Assembly (NCBI GenBank): GCA_029260635.1
Contig: JAJDCW010000094.1
Location: 1-40,537 of the forward strand
Direction: 5' to 3'
DNA: 40,537 bases
DNA from: Phycisphaeraceae bacterium
GTDB taxonomy: Bacteria > Planctomycetota > Phycisphaerae > Phycisphaerales > Phycisphaeraceae
The translations under genes and the position numbers were made by a program. The notes under the pieces are model-generated. The model searched no databases, was not told where the DNA came from, and worked only from the letters and a program-made list of their open reading frames with translations. Numbering within the stretch: the first letter of the stretch is position 1; every line of letters starts with the position of its first letter. Below are positions 29,258-38,281 of the stretch, piece after piece.

Positions 29258-30034
29258 TTACGCCGCTTCCTTATCTTCCTCTTCGGTGCGTTCGCTTGGC
29301 GGGAGGTAGGTCCTCAGCTTCTGCTCAACAATCCGGGGGTTGTCGCCGCTCTGGATCGACATGACCCCCTTGATGATGATCGTGCGGTAGAGGACTTCCT
29401 CGGCGGATCGCCGACCCAGACGGTCGGCCAGGGGCAGCGCGACGGCGTTGGCGATGATGGCGCCGTACATGGTGGTGAGCAACGCGACCGCCATACCGGG
29501 GCCGATGGCGGCGGGGTCGTCCATGTTGCTGAGCATGATGACCAGCCCGACGAGCGTCCCGATCATCCCGAACGCCGGGGCGTACTTGCCGATCGTGCTC
29601 AGCACCTCCTTGCCGGTGTCGTGGCGTTCGGCGAGGTTTTCCAGGTCGTTGGTCAGGACCTGCTCGATGAGTTCGGGGTCTGTGCCGTCGACCGCCATCT
29701 GGATGCCCAGGACGATGAACGGGTCTTCGATGTCTTTGGTCGTGCTCTCCAGGCTGAGGATGCCGTCGCGGCGGGCGATCTCCGCGTAGGAGACCATGTC
29801 CTCGATGAGCTTGGCGATGGATGGGGAACTGAAGAACACGGCCCGCTTGACGATCTTGATAATGTTTTTGACATTCCCGGCGGGGAAGGCGTAGAAGATC
29901 ACCGTCGAGGTCATCCCGCAGACCAGGATGAGGCTGTTTTGATCGATAAACATGGTGATGTCACCGCTGCCGAACAACGCCCACATCAACAGCACCCACG
30001 TGCCGAGAAAACCATACAGGATGCCTAAATCCAT
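29258..30034 (-). CDS. motA: Flagellar stator protein MotA
   Basis: IGKYAPAFGMIGTLVGLVIMLSNMDDPAAIGPGMAVALLTTMYGAIIANAVALPLADRL. Confidence 0.96.
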   Translation of the reverse strand: MDLGILYGFLGTWVLLMWALFGSGDITMFIDQNSLILVCGMTSTVIFYAFPAGNVKNIIKIVKRAVFFSSPSIAKLIEDMVSYAEIARRDGILSLESTTKDIEDPFIVLGIQMAVDGTDPELIEQVLTNDLENLAERHDTGKEVLSTIGKYAPAFGMIGTLVGLVIMLSNMDDPAAIGPGMAVALLTTMYGAIIANAVALPLADRLGRRSAEEVLYRTIIIKGVMSIQSGDNPRIVEQKLRTYLPPSERTEEEDKEAA

Positions 30035-30182
30035 AAGCGCACCTCAAGCGGGACCGGAAACGGGTCCATTGTTTTCTTATCGGTCTACGGGGTCTGGAAT
30101 AATTAAGAACGGATGGGGGGATTTTCACTGGCGTAAGCGATGGACCCGGCATGACATGCGGGGCTTTTTAAATGGCGTATGA

Positions 30183-30380
30183 CTAACTCGGGGGCAGCAG
30201 CCCCCGCAAGGTTCGGCCGTACTGAACCGCCAACTCGACGACGCGCTTCATGTCTTCCTTGACGATGATGTGATCGCCGTTCATCAAGATGATCGTGGTG
30301 TCCGGGTTTGACTCCACGGTGCGGATGACCTCGGCGTTGACGACGAATTGTTTGCCGTTGAGGCGGGTAACGGTGATCAT
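30183..30380 (-). CDS. flbD: FlbD-family flagellar protein
   Basis: MITVTRLNGKQFVVNAEVIRTVESNPDTTIILMNGDHIIVKEDMKRVVE, 65 aa, between flgE and motA. Confidence 0.9.
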   Translation of the reverse strand: MITVTRLNGKQFVVNAEVIRTVESNPDTTIILMNGDHIIVKEDMKRVVELAVQYGRTLRGLLPPS

Positions 30381-30383
30381 GGG

Positions 30384-30479
30384 GAGGCTTGAGGTATGAG
30401 GTATGAGGCTTGAGGCTTGCGTATCAAGACAAGCGTACGTCTTGGTGACTCAAGACTCACTCGCTCAAGCCTCAAGCCT
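30384..30479. repeat. Heptad array with inverted partner (long imperfect hairpin)
   Basis: GAGGCTT GAGGTAT GAGGTAT GAGGCTT GAGGCTT (30384-30418); AGGCTTGAGGCTTG (30406-30419) is the perfect reverse complement of CAAGCCTCAAGCCT (30466-30479); inner CAAGAC/GTCTTG hairpin (30425-30444). Confidence 0.85.
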
Positions 30480-30484
30480 ATGTA

Positions 30485-32197
30485 TTATCGGACCGCGGCG
30501 AGGAGTTCCTGGATAAGTTCGTCGCTGGTGGTCAGGACCCGGGAGTTGGCGCTGAAGCCGGTGCTGGCGCTGATCAGGTTGATGAACTCCTCGGCGAGCT
30601 CGACGTTGGAGAGTTCCAGCGACCGGCCTATCACCGACCCGGACCCGGCCTGCCCGGCGGAGACGACCGTGGCGAGGCCGGAGTTGACGGTCGGTCGGTA
30701 GAGGCTGCCGCCAAACTCCTCCAGGCCGTTGTTGTTGGCGAAGACGGCGACGGCGACTCGGCCGAGGTCCCGCAGCAGGCCGTTGGAGAAGACGCCCGTG
30801 ATCGTCCCATCCCCGCCGACGCTGAAGTCTTCCAGCGAACCGATCTGCGAGCCGTCCTGACTCTGCGCGGCAACCTGGCTGGAGGTGTCGGCCAGCGAGG
30901 TGATGCTGTTGCCGGGGTTTGCGAACTGAAGATTGATGTCCAGGGGTGTGACGGCACCGGTGTTGACCCGGTCGATCGAGATACTGGGGTTGCTTACGGT
31001 CAGGAGGTTGCCCTCGGTATCGAAACTCAGGACGCCGGTACCCAGATGGATGTCCAGGTCGGTGTCATCAACGGAATCGGCGTAGTACCGCCAGGTCGCG
31101 CCGGTGGTGGTTTTCGATTCGAGAACGAATCGCAGGTCGACGACGACCTCGTTGCCGAGGCTGTCGAAGGCGACGAAGGTGGTCCGGGTCGATCCGCCAT
31201 TGGCCTCCTGGGTGCCGGTGAAGCCGTAGGAGACGGTGTTGTTGGTCTGGATGCTGGAGGCGCTAAAGAGGATGCCGTTGGCTCCTCCGGTGTTGCCTTC
31301 GACGATTAACTGCCCGCCTACGATCGAGATCCCGGGCGTCGAGGTCGCGGTGGGCGTCTGGGTGGTGTCGATGCCCAGCAGATCGTCGAGGAAGGCGGTG
31401 AAGTCGTCGAGGGTCGTGCCGAAATCGTCGCTGCTGGTGGTGTTGGCAGGGCCGATCTCGAAGGTGGCTTCGCCGATGGCGGCGCCGCCCTTGGTGACGC
31501 CGGCGACATTGATGACATCGCCGACGGCGTACAGCGCGGTGCCGGCGGAATCGAAGAGGCTTGCCAGCGCGTCGGTGCCGACCGCGGGAGTCGTGGCCAG
31601 GGCGTCGGAGTAGAGCACGTCGCTGGTGCTGATGCTGCCGACGGTCGCCACGTCGCCGGCGGCATTGAGGTTGCCGGCGAATACGACGTTCTCCGTGGCT
31701 TGTGCGATGGTCAGGATACCCACCGGTATGTTGACATCAACGAGCAGACCATCGACGACGTTGTACTCTTCATCGACACCGAAGCCCTGCACCCGGCCGC
31801 CGTCAGCATTGACGAGGTTGAAGTCGCGGTCCAGGACGAAGTTGCCGGTGCGTGTGTAACGGGTGTTGCCCTGAGACTCCACGATAAAGAACCCGTTGCC
31901 GTCGATGGCCATATCCGTGCCGACCCCGGTGGGTTGCAGCGAGCCGGTGGAGAAGTCGCGGGTGATGGAGCTGTCCCGCGAGCCCAGGCCCATCTGTGTG
32001 GGGTTGGTGCCACCGCGTGTGCCGGTGGGGGCCGAGGCGCTGCTGAGCCGTTGGGATATCTGCGTCTCGAAGGTGATCCGGCTCTTCTTGTAGCCGGTGG
32101 TGTTCACGTTCGCGATGTTGTTGCCGGTCACCGCCAGGAGCTTGGAGTTGGAGGTGATGCCAGTGAGGCTGCTGAAGAGTGCGGTCTGTAACGCCAT
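30485..32197 (-). CDS. flgE: Flagellar hook protein FlgE
   Basis: LFSSLTGITSNSKLLAVTGNNIANVNTTGYKKSRITFE; C-terminal LELSNVELAEEFINLISASTGFSANSRVLTTSDELIQELL. Confidence 0.97.
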   Translation of the reverse strand: MALQTALFSSLTGITSNSKLLAVTGNNIANVNTTGYKKSRITFETQISQRLSSASAPTGTRGGTNPTQMGLGSRDSSITRDFSTGSLQPTGVGTDMAIDGNGFFIVESQGNTRYTRTGNFVLDRDFNLVNADGGRVQGFGVDEEYNVVDGLLVDVNIPVGILTIAQATENVVFAGNLNAAGDVATVGSISTSDVLYSDALATTPAVGTDALASLFDSAGTALYAVGDVINVAGVTKGGAAIGEATFEIGPANTTSSDDFGTTLDDFTAFLDDLLGIDTTQTPTATSTPGISIVGGQLIVEGNTGGANGILFSASSIQTNNTVSYGFTGTQEANGGSTRTTFVAFDSLGNEVVVDLRFVLESKTTTGATWRYYADSVDDTDLDIHLGTGVLSFDTEGNLLTVSNPSISIDRVNTGAVTPLDINLQFANPGNSITSLADTSSQVAAQSQDGSQIGSLEDFSVGGDGTITGVFSNGLLRDLGRVAVAVFANNNGLEEFGGSLYRPTVNSGLATVVSAGQAGSGSVIGRSLELSNVELAEEFINLISASTGFSANSRVLTTSDELIQELLAAVR

Positions 32198-32261
32198 GAT
32201 GAACTCCTGCGTGTTCTACCCGTGCTGCCGGGGTGTGTGGATGCTTAACTGAACTTCAAAA

Positions 32262-32552
32262 CTACTTGCCGTTTGCTTCGGCGATGATGCGTCGTAGTGA
32301 CGCGTTATGGATCGAATCCAAGCCGGCCAGCGGCGCGAGCGTGTCGGGCTTCGCCGGGGCTTCTGCGGGTGGTGTGTTCTCGGCTGGTTTCACTTGATCG
32401 GTCTGATTTAACGGATCGACCTGCCTGGCGTCCTGCAACAGGGCGTCGAAGCTCTGCGATTCGATCGGCTGCTTGGCGGGACTCACGCCCCCGCTCGGCA
32501 CGGGCCTGACCGCTGGCATGAGCATCCGCAATAAATCGCCGCCGTTGGACAC
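32262..32552 (-). CDS. Hypothetical protein between flgD and flgE
   Basis: 96 aa; SFDALLQDA motif and conserved-looking C-terminus LAGLDSIHNASLRRIIAEANGK; positional association only. Confidence 0.65.
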   Translation of the reverse strand: MSNGGDLLRMLMPAVRPVPSGGVSPAKQPIESQSFDALLQDARQVDPLNQTDQVKPAENTPPAEAPAKPDTLAPLAGLDSIHNASLRRIIAEANGK

Positions 32553-32579
32553 GATGACTTCCTTTAACCGTTACGTGGA

Positions 32580-33221
32580 TCATTTCTCTACGTCTGTATA
32601 CCGGGTAACGGCACCGGCGGACATGCTCTGCCCGGTGTCCAGTTCCAGGATCAGGTCGTCGTCTTTGGGGACGACGCTGGTAACGATACCTTCGAGGACG
32701 TCGCCCACTTCGTTGAGTCCGCTGACCTTCTTACCGACCAGGGCGCTGGAGTTTAGGATGATGAGGTTGCGCAGCAGCTGCTGGACGATCTGCGTGTCTA
32801 GATCGCCCAGGTTGCCGACATCGGTGATGCGCGAGGCCTCGATGCGTTTGCCGTCGCTGAGCTTGAGTATGGGGTTGCCGTTCTCGATCACGACGGAATC
32901 GACGATGCCTTCGATGGCCTGGTTGTTGGCGTCGAGGCCCTTGACGAGTTGACCGATCATCCCGCTGGCCGAGGAGATCGCGTTCTGGTCGACCATGGTC
33001 TTGAGCTGATCTTGCAGAGAGATCTGGCTTTCAATATTGCGCAGACTCGAAAGCTGTTCGAGGATCGCAGCCGAGTCGTTCGGCTCGAACGGGTCCTGCT
33101 GGGTCAGCTCGGTTACAAGGATGTTGATGAACTCCTCGCTGGACAGCTCACCGAAGGCGTTGTTCGTGGGCTTGCTTGGTAGTTGTGCGGAGGCGAGTCC
33201 GCCGATAGCGCCTGCTGACAT
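32580..33221 (-). CDS. flgD: Flagellar hook assembly scaffold FlgD
   Basis: LSSEEFINILVTELTQQDPFEPNDSAAILEQLSSLRNIESQ, SASGMIGQLVKG. Confidence 0.95.
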   Translation of the reverse strand: MSAGAIGGLASAQLPSKPTNNAFGELSSEEFINILVTELTQQDPFEPNDSAAILEQLSSLRNIESQISLQDQLKTMVDQNAISSASGMIGQLVKGLDANNQAIEGIVDSVVIENGNPILKLSDGKRIEASRITDVGNLGDLDTQIVQQLLRNLIILNSSALVGKKVSGLNEVGDVLEGIVTSVVPKDDDLILELDTGQSMSAGAVTRYTDVEK

Positions 33222-33273
33222 AGTCTGGTACTCCTGGATTCACACAGCCATCGTGGCCGTGATGTTTTCTTCT

Positions 33274-34686
33274 TTACGCGGCCGTGGTCAGTTCCTGATC
33301 GAATAGGGAGGGTTCGTCCGGATTCTGTTGCTGCGGATGGTTGTCGCCCTGCCGCGTGAAGCCGCCACGGCTTCGGCCGTCGTTGGCTTGGCCCTCACGG
33401 TCGGATTGCGACTCGTTGTGCAGGTTGGAACCCGAGGTCTGGCTCATCGTCTGCACACCGAGACGATCCACGGTGAGACCCTGCTGCTCCAACGAAGACC
33501 GCAGCTGTGACATCTGCTGGCTCAACAGCGTGCGAGTCGACTCGGTCTCGGCGTGGAACTGCGCTGTCACCGTGCCGTTTTGCATCTGTAGCTGGATGCG
33601 GACGGTGCCCATCTCGGGGGGCGTCAACCGGAGCGTGACGGCCCCGCCCTTCTGCTGCACGGCGTTCTGCAGGCCACGCGCTATGCGGGCGGTGTTGAGT
33701 TGGGTATTGCTGGCGTCCTGAGTTTGTGTGTTCGGTGCGGCTTGGGAAGTCGAACCGGTGGACGTTACCTGTGCCTCACCCGAGACAGGGGGCTGCACGC
33801 CGACGGCGATGTCGATGCCCGCGGTGACGGATGAAGCGGTCGGGGTGAAGGCCTGTGTGGTTTGTGTCTGGACGGTTTGGGTGTTTGTCTTATGTGCGCC
33901 CTGATCCTGTTGTGCGGTATCGTTCGTGCCGGACTGCTGGGCGTCGTTCTGCTGACGGGCCTCGCTGACGACCGCGATCCGCTCTGTGGTTGCGGAAGCC
34001 TGGTTCTGCGTCGTGGTGTCTGTGTTCACAACCTGCACAGTTTTTTGCTGCTGCGGCTGAACCGGGCCGGTCACAAGATTCGCGGCGGCTTCGGCTGAGG
34101 CCTGATGGTTCGGGGTGGTGCTTGTCTGAGTCTGTTCAGGCTGAATGGATTGAGCAGTAACCTGTTGTGCCTGCTGATTCTGCTGAACTTCTGCGGGCTT
34201 GTCGGTCGCTGTGGTCTGGGTTGTAACGGTCTCGGCTGACTGCGTGGTGGCTTGCTGCACCAGCAAGGCCTCGGCCTGGGCGGACGCGACGATAGCCTGC
34301 GTGGCCGCTTCGGTTACCACGGGTTGGTCGGTTGGGACATCCGATTCGGCGACGGGTTCCGGAGTGTTTTCGGCTGGGGCCGACTCGGTGGTGTCAACGG
34401 CTTCGCCCTGTTCGGTCTGTGGTTCGTTGGACTCAGGTTTTGGTTCGACTTTGGTATCGGTTTCGGTAGCTGTTGTAGGCTGCTCGGGTTTTACGGCATC
34501 ATCGACGGGCTTAACCGTGGGCGTTTTCTCGACGGGCTGCTCGGGTTTGGTGTAGCGTTCGCCGGCGTCTTTGAGCTGGCGGTCGAACTCGGGCCGGTCG
34601 GGAGGCGCGGGACGATCGGCGGGCGCGGGCTTGCGCGCGGGCAGCAGGTCGGTGACGGACTGGTTAAACACGGTCAGTGTACTCAT
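33274..34686 (-). CDS. fliK: Flagellar hook-length control protein FliK
   Basis: Q/T-rich central region; C-terminal VTLRLTPPEMGTVRIQLQMQNGTVTAQFHAETESTRTLLSQQMSQLRSSLEQQGL. Confidence 0.93.
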   Translation of the reverse strand: MSTLTVFNQSVTDLLPARKPAPADRPAPPDRPEFDRQLKDAGERYTKPEQPVEKTPTVKPVDDAVKPEQPTTATETDTKVEPKPESNEPQTEQGEAVDTTESAPAENTPEPVAESDVPTDQPVVTEAATQAIVASAQAEALLVQQATTQSAETVTTQTTATDKPAEVQQNQQAQQVTAQSIQPEQTQTSTTPNHQASAEAAANLVTGPVQPQQQKTVQVVNTDTTTQNQASATTERIAVVSEARQQNDAQQSGTNDTAQQDQGAHKTNTQTVQTQTTQAFTPTASSVTAGIDIAVGVQPPVSGEAQVTSTGSTSQAAPNTQTQDASNTQLNTARIARGLQNAVQQKGGAVTLRLTPPEMGTVRIQLQMQNGTVTAQFHAETESTRTLLSQQMSQLRSSLEQQGLTVDRLGVQTMSQTSGSNLHNESQSDREGQANDGRSRGGFTRQGDNHPQQQNPDEPSLFDQELTTAA

Positions 34687-35402
34687 AGTTGGTTCTCTTC
34701 GGAGGCTGGCTGATCGCCAATCGTGTATTCCCCGCGCTGACGGAGCTTCTCAAGCAGGCTCGCGGCCTGGGGGACTTCTTCGGGAGCCTTAAACTGCGCC
34801 AGAACCTTGCCGGCCTTTCGGGGGCTCATCGCGGCGAGGTATTCGACGACCTGGTCGGTGTCGCCCAACGCCATCAGGGTCTGGAAAGCCTGCTTTGTCT
34901 GCTTGGGGGCCTGAGTCTCGTAGAGGCTGACGACCTGGAGGAAGTTTTCATCCTCGGTCTGCTCGGCGCGGTCCTTGATCCATTTCTCAAATGCGGCGCG
35001 CTCTGCATCGAGTTCGGCAACGCGGCGGTTGTGGTCTGCCTGGAAGCGGGCCATCTCTTCACGCAGGGCCTGGTTCTGCTGGTTGAAGAGGTTGATGCGT
35101 TCGATCGCGGTCTGGTCGGCGCGGGTGGCTTTATCGAGTTCGTCCCGGAGGGTGGTCGGGCCCTGGCCGGTGGATTCGAGGCGAGCGAGCTGGTCGCGGT
35201 CCTGCTTGGCCTTCTCTTCCAGGAGACGGGCCTCTTCCTCCATCGCTTCCTCTTCCGCGACGGTGAGGCTGAACACCTCACGGACCAGATCGATCCGGTC
35301 GCCGTTGATATAGCCGGTGTTGTAAAGCCAGCCGACATAACCCGCCGCGAGTAACAGGTTGAAGATGATGAAAGCGACGATGACGTTCCAGATTAGCTTC
35401 AC
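34683..35402 (-). CDS. MotE/MgtE-N-like coiled-coil membrane protein
   Basis: N-terminal TM, coiled coil, then TLMALGDTDQVVEYLAAMSPRKAGKVLAQFKAPEEVPQAASLLEKLR; located between fliJ and fliK. Confidence 0.8.
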   Translation of the reverse strand: MKLIWNVIVAFIIFNLLLAAGYVGWLYNTGYINGDRIDLVREVFSLTVAEEEAMEEEARLLEEKAKQDRDQLARLESTGQGPTTLRDELDKATRADQTAIERINLFNQQNQALREEMARFQADHNRRVAELDAERAAFEKWIKDRAEQTEDENFLQVVSLYETQAPKQTKQAFQTLMALGDTDQVVEYLAAMSPRKAGKVLAQFKAPEEVPQAASLLEKLRQRGEYTIGDQPASEENQL

Positions 35403-35860
35403 GAGGCACCCCCGATCATCAGGTTACGGGCGAAACGGGTGGTCGCCAGTTCGTCCAGTTCGTTGGTCTCCCGGCGGTTCTGCTCGTAGCGCCACTTGGC
35501 TTCGTGCTTGTCGCGGAGCAGTTCCAGGCTCTTGCGTTGCTTGGTCGCGTCCAGGAGCGCGACGCGTGCCAGCTCGATCTGCTTCTCGACGCCGGCGAGC
35601 TTTTGTACGATCTGCCGGGCGCGCATGGCCGCGTGGCCCGAGTACCGCGCAAACTGGCCGACTCGCGTGAGGTCGACCTTGCCGACCAAACCGTCGGCGA
35701 GGGACTGCTTGGAATCGCGGATGGTGTGCTGCATGTCGCGGATCTGATCGTGCAGGATCATACGTGTGCGTAGCTGCTGAGCGAGTTCGCGCTGCCGCTG
35801 GTCTTCCTCCCTGCGGTGGTGCGCCAATAAGGTCTGGAACCTGAATTGGAATTTTGCCAT
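35399..35860 (-). CDS. fliJ: Flagellar export chaperone FliJ
   Basis: FQFRFQTLLAHHRREEDQRQRELAQ, coiled coil, overlaps the downstream gene and follows fliI. Confidence 0.9.
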   Translation of the reverse strand: MAKFQFRFQTLLAHHRREEDQRQRELAQQLRTRMILHDQIRDMQHTIRDSKQSLADGLVGKVDLTRVGQFARYSGHAAMRARQIVQKLAGVEKQIELARVALLDATKQRKSLELLRDKHEAKWRYEQNRRETNELDELATTRFARNLMIGGAS

Positions 35861-35904
35861 ACCGGGTTCTCTCTAGGCCTGGCTCCGCCGGGCCCGGTGA
35901 ATGT

Positions 35905-37302
35905 TCAGCGCGGCGCGGGTGCGACGGGCTGACGATTGTGTTGGTTGAGCTTCTGCTGGGATAACTGGATCTGCTGACTCAAGGCCAGTAGCTGCGAGCG
36001 GGCCGCGTCAAACTCAGCCGCGCCCTTGACTTCGTGTCGTCCCTGCTGGAGCAGGCGGTCGACCGCCGGCTTGCAGGCGATGGCCAGGTCGAAATCGGGG
36101 TTCGAGCCCGGCGCATAAGCACCGATATTCAGGAGGTCTTCTACCTGCTGGTAGCTGTGGATGAGTTTGAGGACTTCTCGCTTGGCGGCTTGCTGGTCCG
36201 GGCCTGTCACGTCATCGGAAACACGGCTGATGGAGGACAGCACGTCGATCGCGGGGTAGTGACCTTTCTGGGCCAGGTCACGCGAGAGCTGGACGTGGCC
36301 GTCGAGGATTCCGCGGCAGGCGTCGGAGATCGGCTCGTTAATGTCGTCGCCCTCGACGAGGACGGAGTAGATGCCGGTGATCGAGCCCTTGCTTGTTCGG
36401 CCGGAGCGTTCCAGGAGTGTCGGGAGCATGGAGAACACGCTGGGCGGGTAGCCCTTGGTGGCTGGCGGTTCCCCGGCGGCCAGGCCGACCTGCCGCTGCG
36501 CCTGGCAGAAGCGTGTCACCGAGTCCATGATGAGCATGACGTCCAGACCGGTGTCGCGGAAATATTCGCTGATGGCGGCGGCGACAATAGCGGCGCGGAT
36601 GCGCAAGAGCGCCGGCTGGTCGCCGGTCGCACAGACCACAACGCTGCGGGCCAGGCCCTCAGCCCCGAGGTTGTTCTCGATGAAGTCACGGACCTCACGG
36701 CCACGCTCGCCGACCAGGGCAATGACGCTGACATCGGCGGCGGTGTGGCGGGCGACGGTGCCCAGCAGTGTCGATTTACCGACCCCGGGTGCGGCAAACA
36801 CGCCGATGCGCTGACCTCGACCGACCGTGTGCAGTGCATCTAAGGCCCGGACGCCGGTCGCCAGGGGCTGATTGATCAGCGGCCGGTCTAACGGATCGAC
36901 CGTCGGCGGGGTCAACGGGCGGATGACGGTATCGCAAAGAGGCCCCTTGCCGTCCATCGGTCGTCCCATTCCATCCAGGACACGACCGAGTAAGGACTCA
37001 CCCACCCGGACGAAGGGCGAGAAGTGCTCCGCCACGACGTGGTCGCCGCGTCGGACACCGGTGGTCGGGCCCAGGGGCATGACGATGGCCTGTTCGTGGT
37101 CGAAGCCGACAACCTCGCCGTCGAGCTTGGTGTCAAGAGAATTTTTATTGCGGATGCCGACCATCGCCCCGATCGGTGCGGGCAGGTCGGCCACTCTGAG
37201 CGCAAGACCGCGCACTTCTGACACGGTACCGCGCAATTCCAGCGGGGCTGCGTGGTCCAAGATCCGTAACTGGTCGGTCAAAAGACTCATAGACAACCTC
37301 AC
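35905..37302 (-). CDS. fliI: Flagellar export ATPase FliI
   Basis: GQRIGVFAAPGVGKSTLLGTVARH, ALVGERGREVRDFIE, DSVTRFCQAQRQVGLAAGEPPATKGYPPSVFSMLPTLLERSG. Confidence 0.98.
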   Translation of the reverse strand: MRLSMSLLTDQLRILDHAAPLELRGTVSEVRGLALRVADLPAPIGAMVGIRNKNSLDTKLDGEVVGFDHEQAIVMPLGPTTGVRRGDHVVAEHFSPFVRVGESLLGRVLDGMGRPMDGKGPLCDTVIRPLTPPTVDPLDRPLINQPLATGVRALDALHTVGRGQRIGVFAAPGVGKSTLLGTVARHTAADVSVIALVGERGREVRDFIENNLGAEGLARSVVVCATGDQPALLRIRAAIVAAAISEYFRDTGLDVMLIMDSVTRFCQAQRQVGLAAGEPPATKGYPPSVFSMLPTLLERSGRTSKGSITGIYSVLVEGDDINEPISDACRGILDGHVQLSRDLAQKGHYPAIDVLSSISRVSDDVTGPDQQAAKREVLKLIHSYQQVEDLLNIGAYAPGSNPDFDLAIACKPAVDRLLQQGRHEVKGAAEFDAARSQLLALSQQIQLSQQKLNQHNRQPVAPAPR

Positions 37303-37381
37303 CCTGCGAATGACATGCCAGACGAACCCCGAAATACCCGGTACGGCTCGGAAACTCCGAAACCCTCCGGGTTAGGGTGGG

Positions 37382-38236
37382 TCAGCCCCCCTGCTCCGGA
37401 TCAGGATCAAAGCCCGGCTCACTGATCGGATCGATCCCCCGTTGCGGAGGCAAGCCATCGGGGCCGGGTAATTCATGGATGTCCTCTTGGGTCAGGTTGT
37501 CCAGCGAGATGTCGGCGATGGGTTCGATATCGGTATCCGTATCGGCGGGCAGGATCAGGTCAACGACCCGGCGGATTTGGGTCTCGATGGTGGCGTCGAT
37601 CTGGCCCTGTCCATAGGACACCAGGCAGCCGCCCGGGCTGACGTTTCCGTCCTCGGCGAGGTGGATATGCTCAAGGTGGTCAAACTCTTCAAGCAACTGT
37701 GGCAAGGCCTGGGAGATCACCGCCAGGTCTGCGGGGTTCACACGGACCGAGACATCCAGCGGCCGAAGCACCAGAGCCAACGCGCCGGCGACTTGGTCGA
37801 CGACAACGGATTGATCGACTTCGATGACGCGGTGAACGAGGCGTTCGGCCATCTTCAGGGCGAACTCGGCGACAATCTGACGGGCCTCGATGGCCATCCC
37901 TTTGGTCTGGGCGTCCCACTGCTCGGCGACATCGGACCAGGCGGCGTGGAGCTGGGCAAACTGTTCGCGGGATTCCGCAAGTGCTTCTTCTCGTCCCAAC
38001 TCGCGGCCCTCGGCAAGCCCACGCTCCATCCCGGCGGCCTTGCCCTTTTCAAGACCGATCTGTTCGGCACCGGCGATCAGTTCCTTGGCCTTCTGCTCGG
38101 CCTCGGTGACGATGCCGGCGGCCTTGTCCTCGGCGACCATGCGCAGACGCGCGGCCTGACGGCCAAGATCGCCCAGGTCCAGCACCACCGCGTCCTTGGC
38201 GAAACCGACCGTGTTGTTTGCTTTGATGACAGACAT
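37382..38236 (-). CDS. fliH: Flagellar assembly protein FliH
   Basis: Charged coiled coil plus C-terminal ADLAVISQALPQLLEEFDHLEHIHLAEDGNVSPGGCLVSYGQGQIDATIETQIRRVVD. Start set at MSVIKANN. Confidence 0.92.
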   Translation of the reverse strand: MSVIKANNTVGFAKDAVVLDLGDLGRQAARLRMVAEDKAAGIVTEAEQKAKELIAGAEQIGLEKGKAAGMERGLAEGRELGREEALAESREQFAQLHAAWSDVAEQWDAQTKGMAIEARQIVAEFALKMAERLVHRVIEVDQSVVVDQVAGALALVLRPLDVSVRVNPADLAVISQALPQLLEEFDHLEHIHLAEDGNVSPGGCLVSYGQGQIDATIETQIRRVVDLILPADTDTDIEPIADISLDNLTQEDIHELPGPDGLPPQRGIDPISEPGFDPDPEQGG

Positions 38237-38243
38237 TATGTGA

Positions 38244-38271
38244 GCCTTTAGCTGTTTGCCTTTAGCTGTTC
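38244..38271. repeat. 14-bp (2 x 7) tandem repeat in the fliG-fliH spacer
   Basis: GCCTTTAGCTGTTT GCCTTTAGCTGTTC; reverse complement contains GCTAAAG heptads. Confidence 0.85.
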
Positions 38272-38281
38272 GCACTGAAAA

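Noticed and set aside
30384-30479. Possible CRISPR-like repeats
   Set aside because: Units are 7 bp with no spacers and no cas genes; this is a short tandem array.
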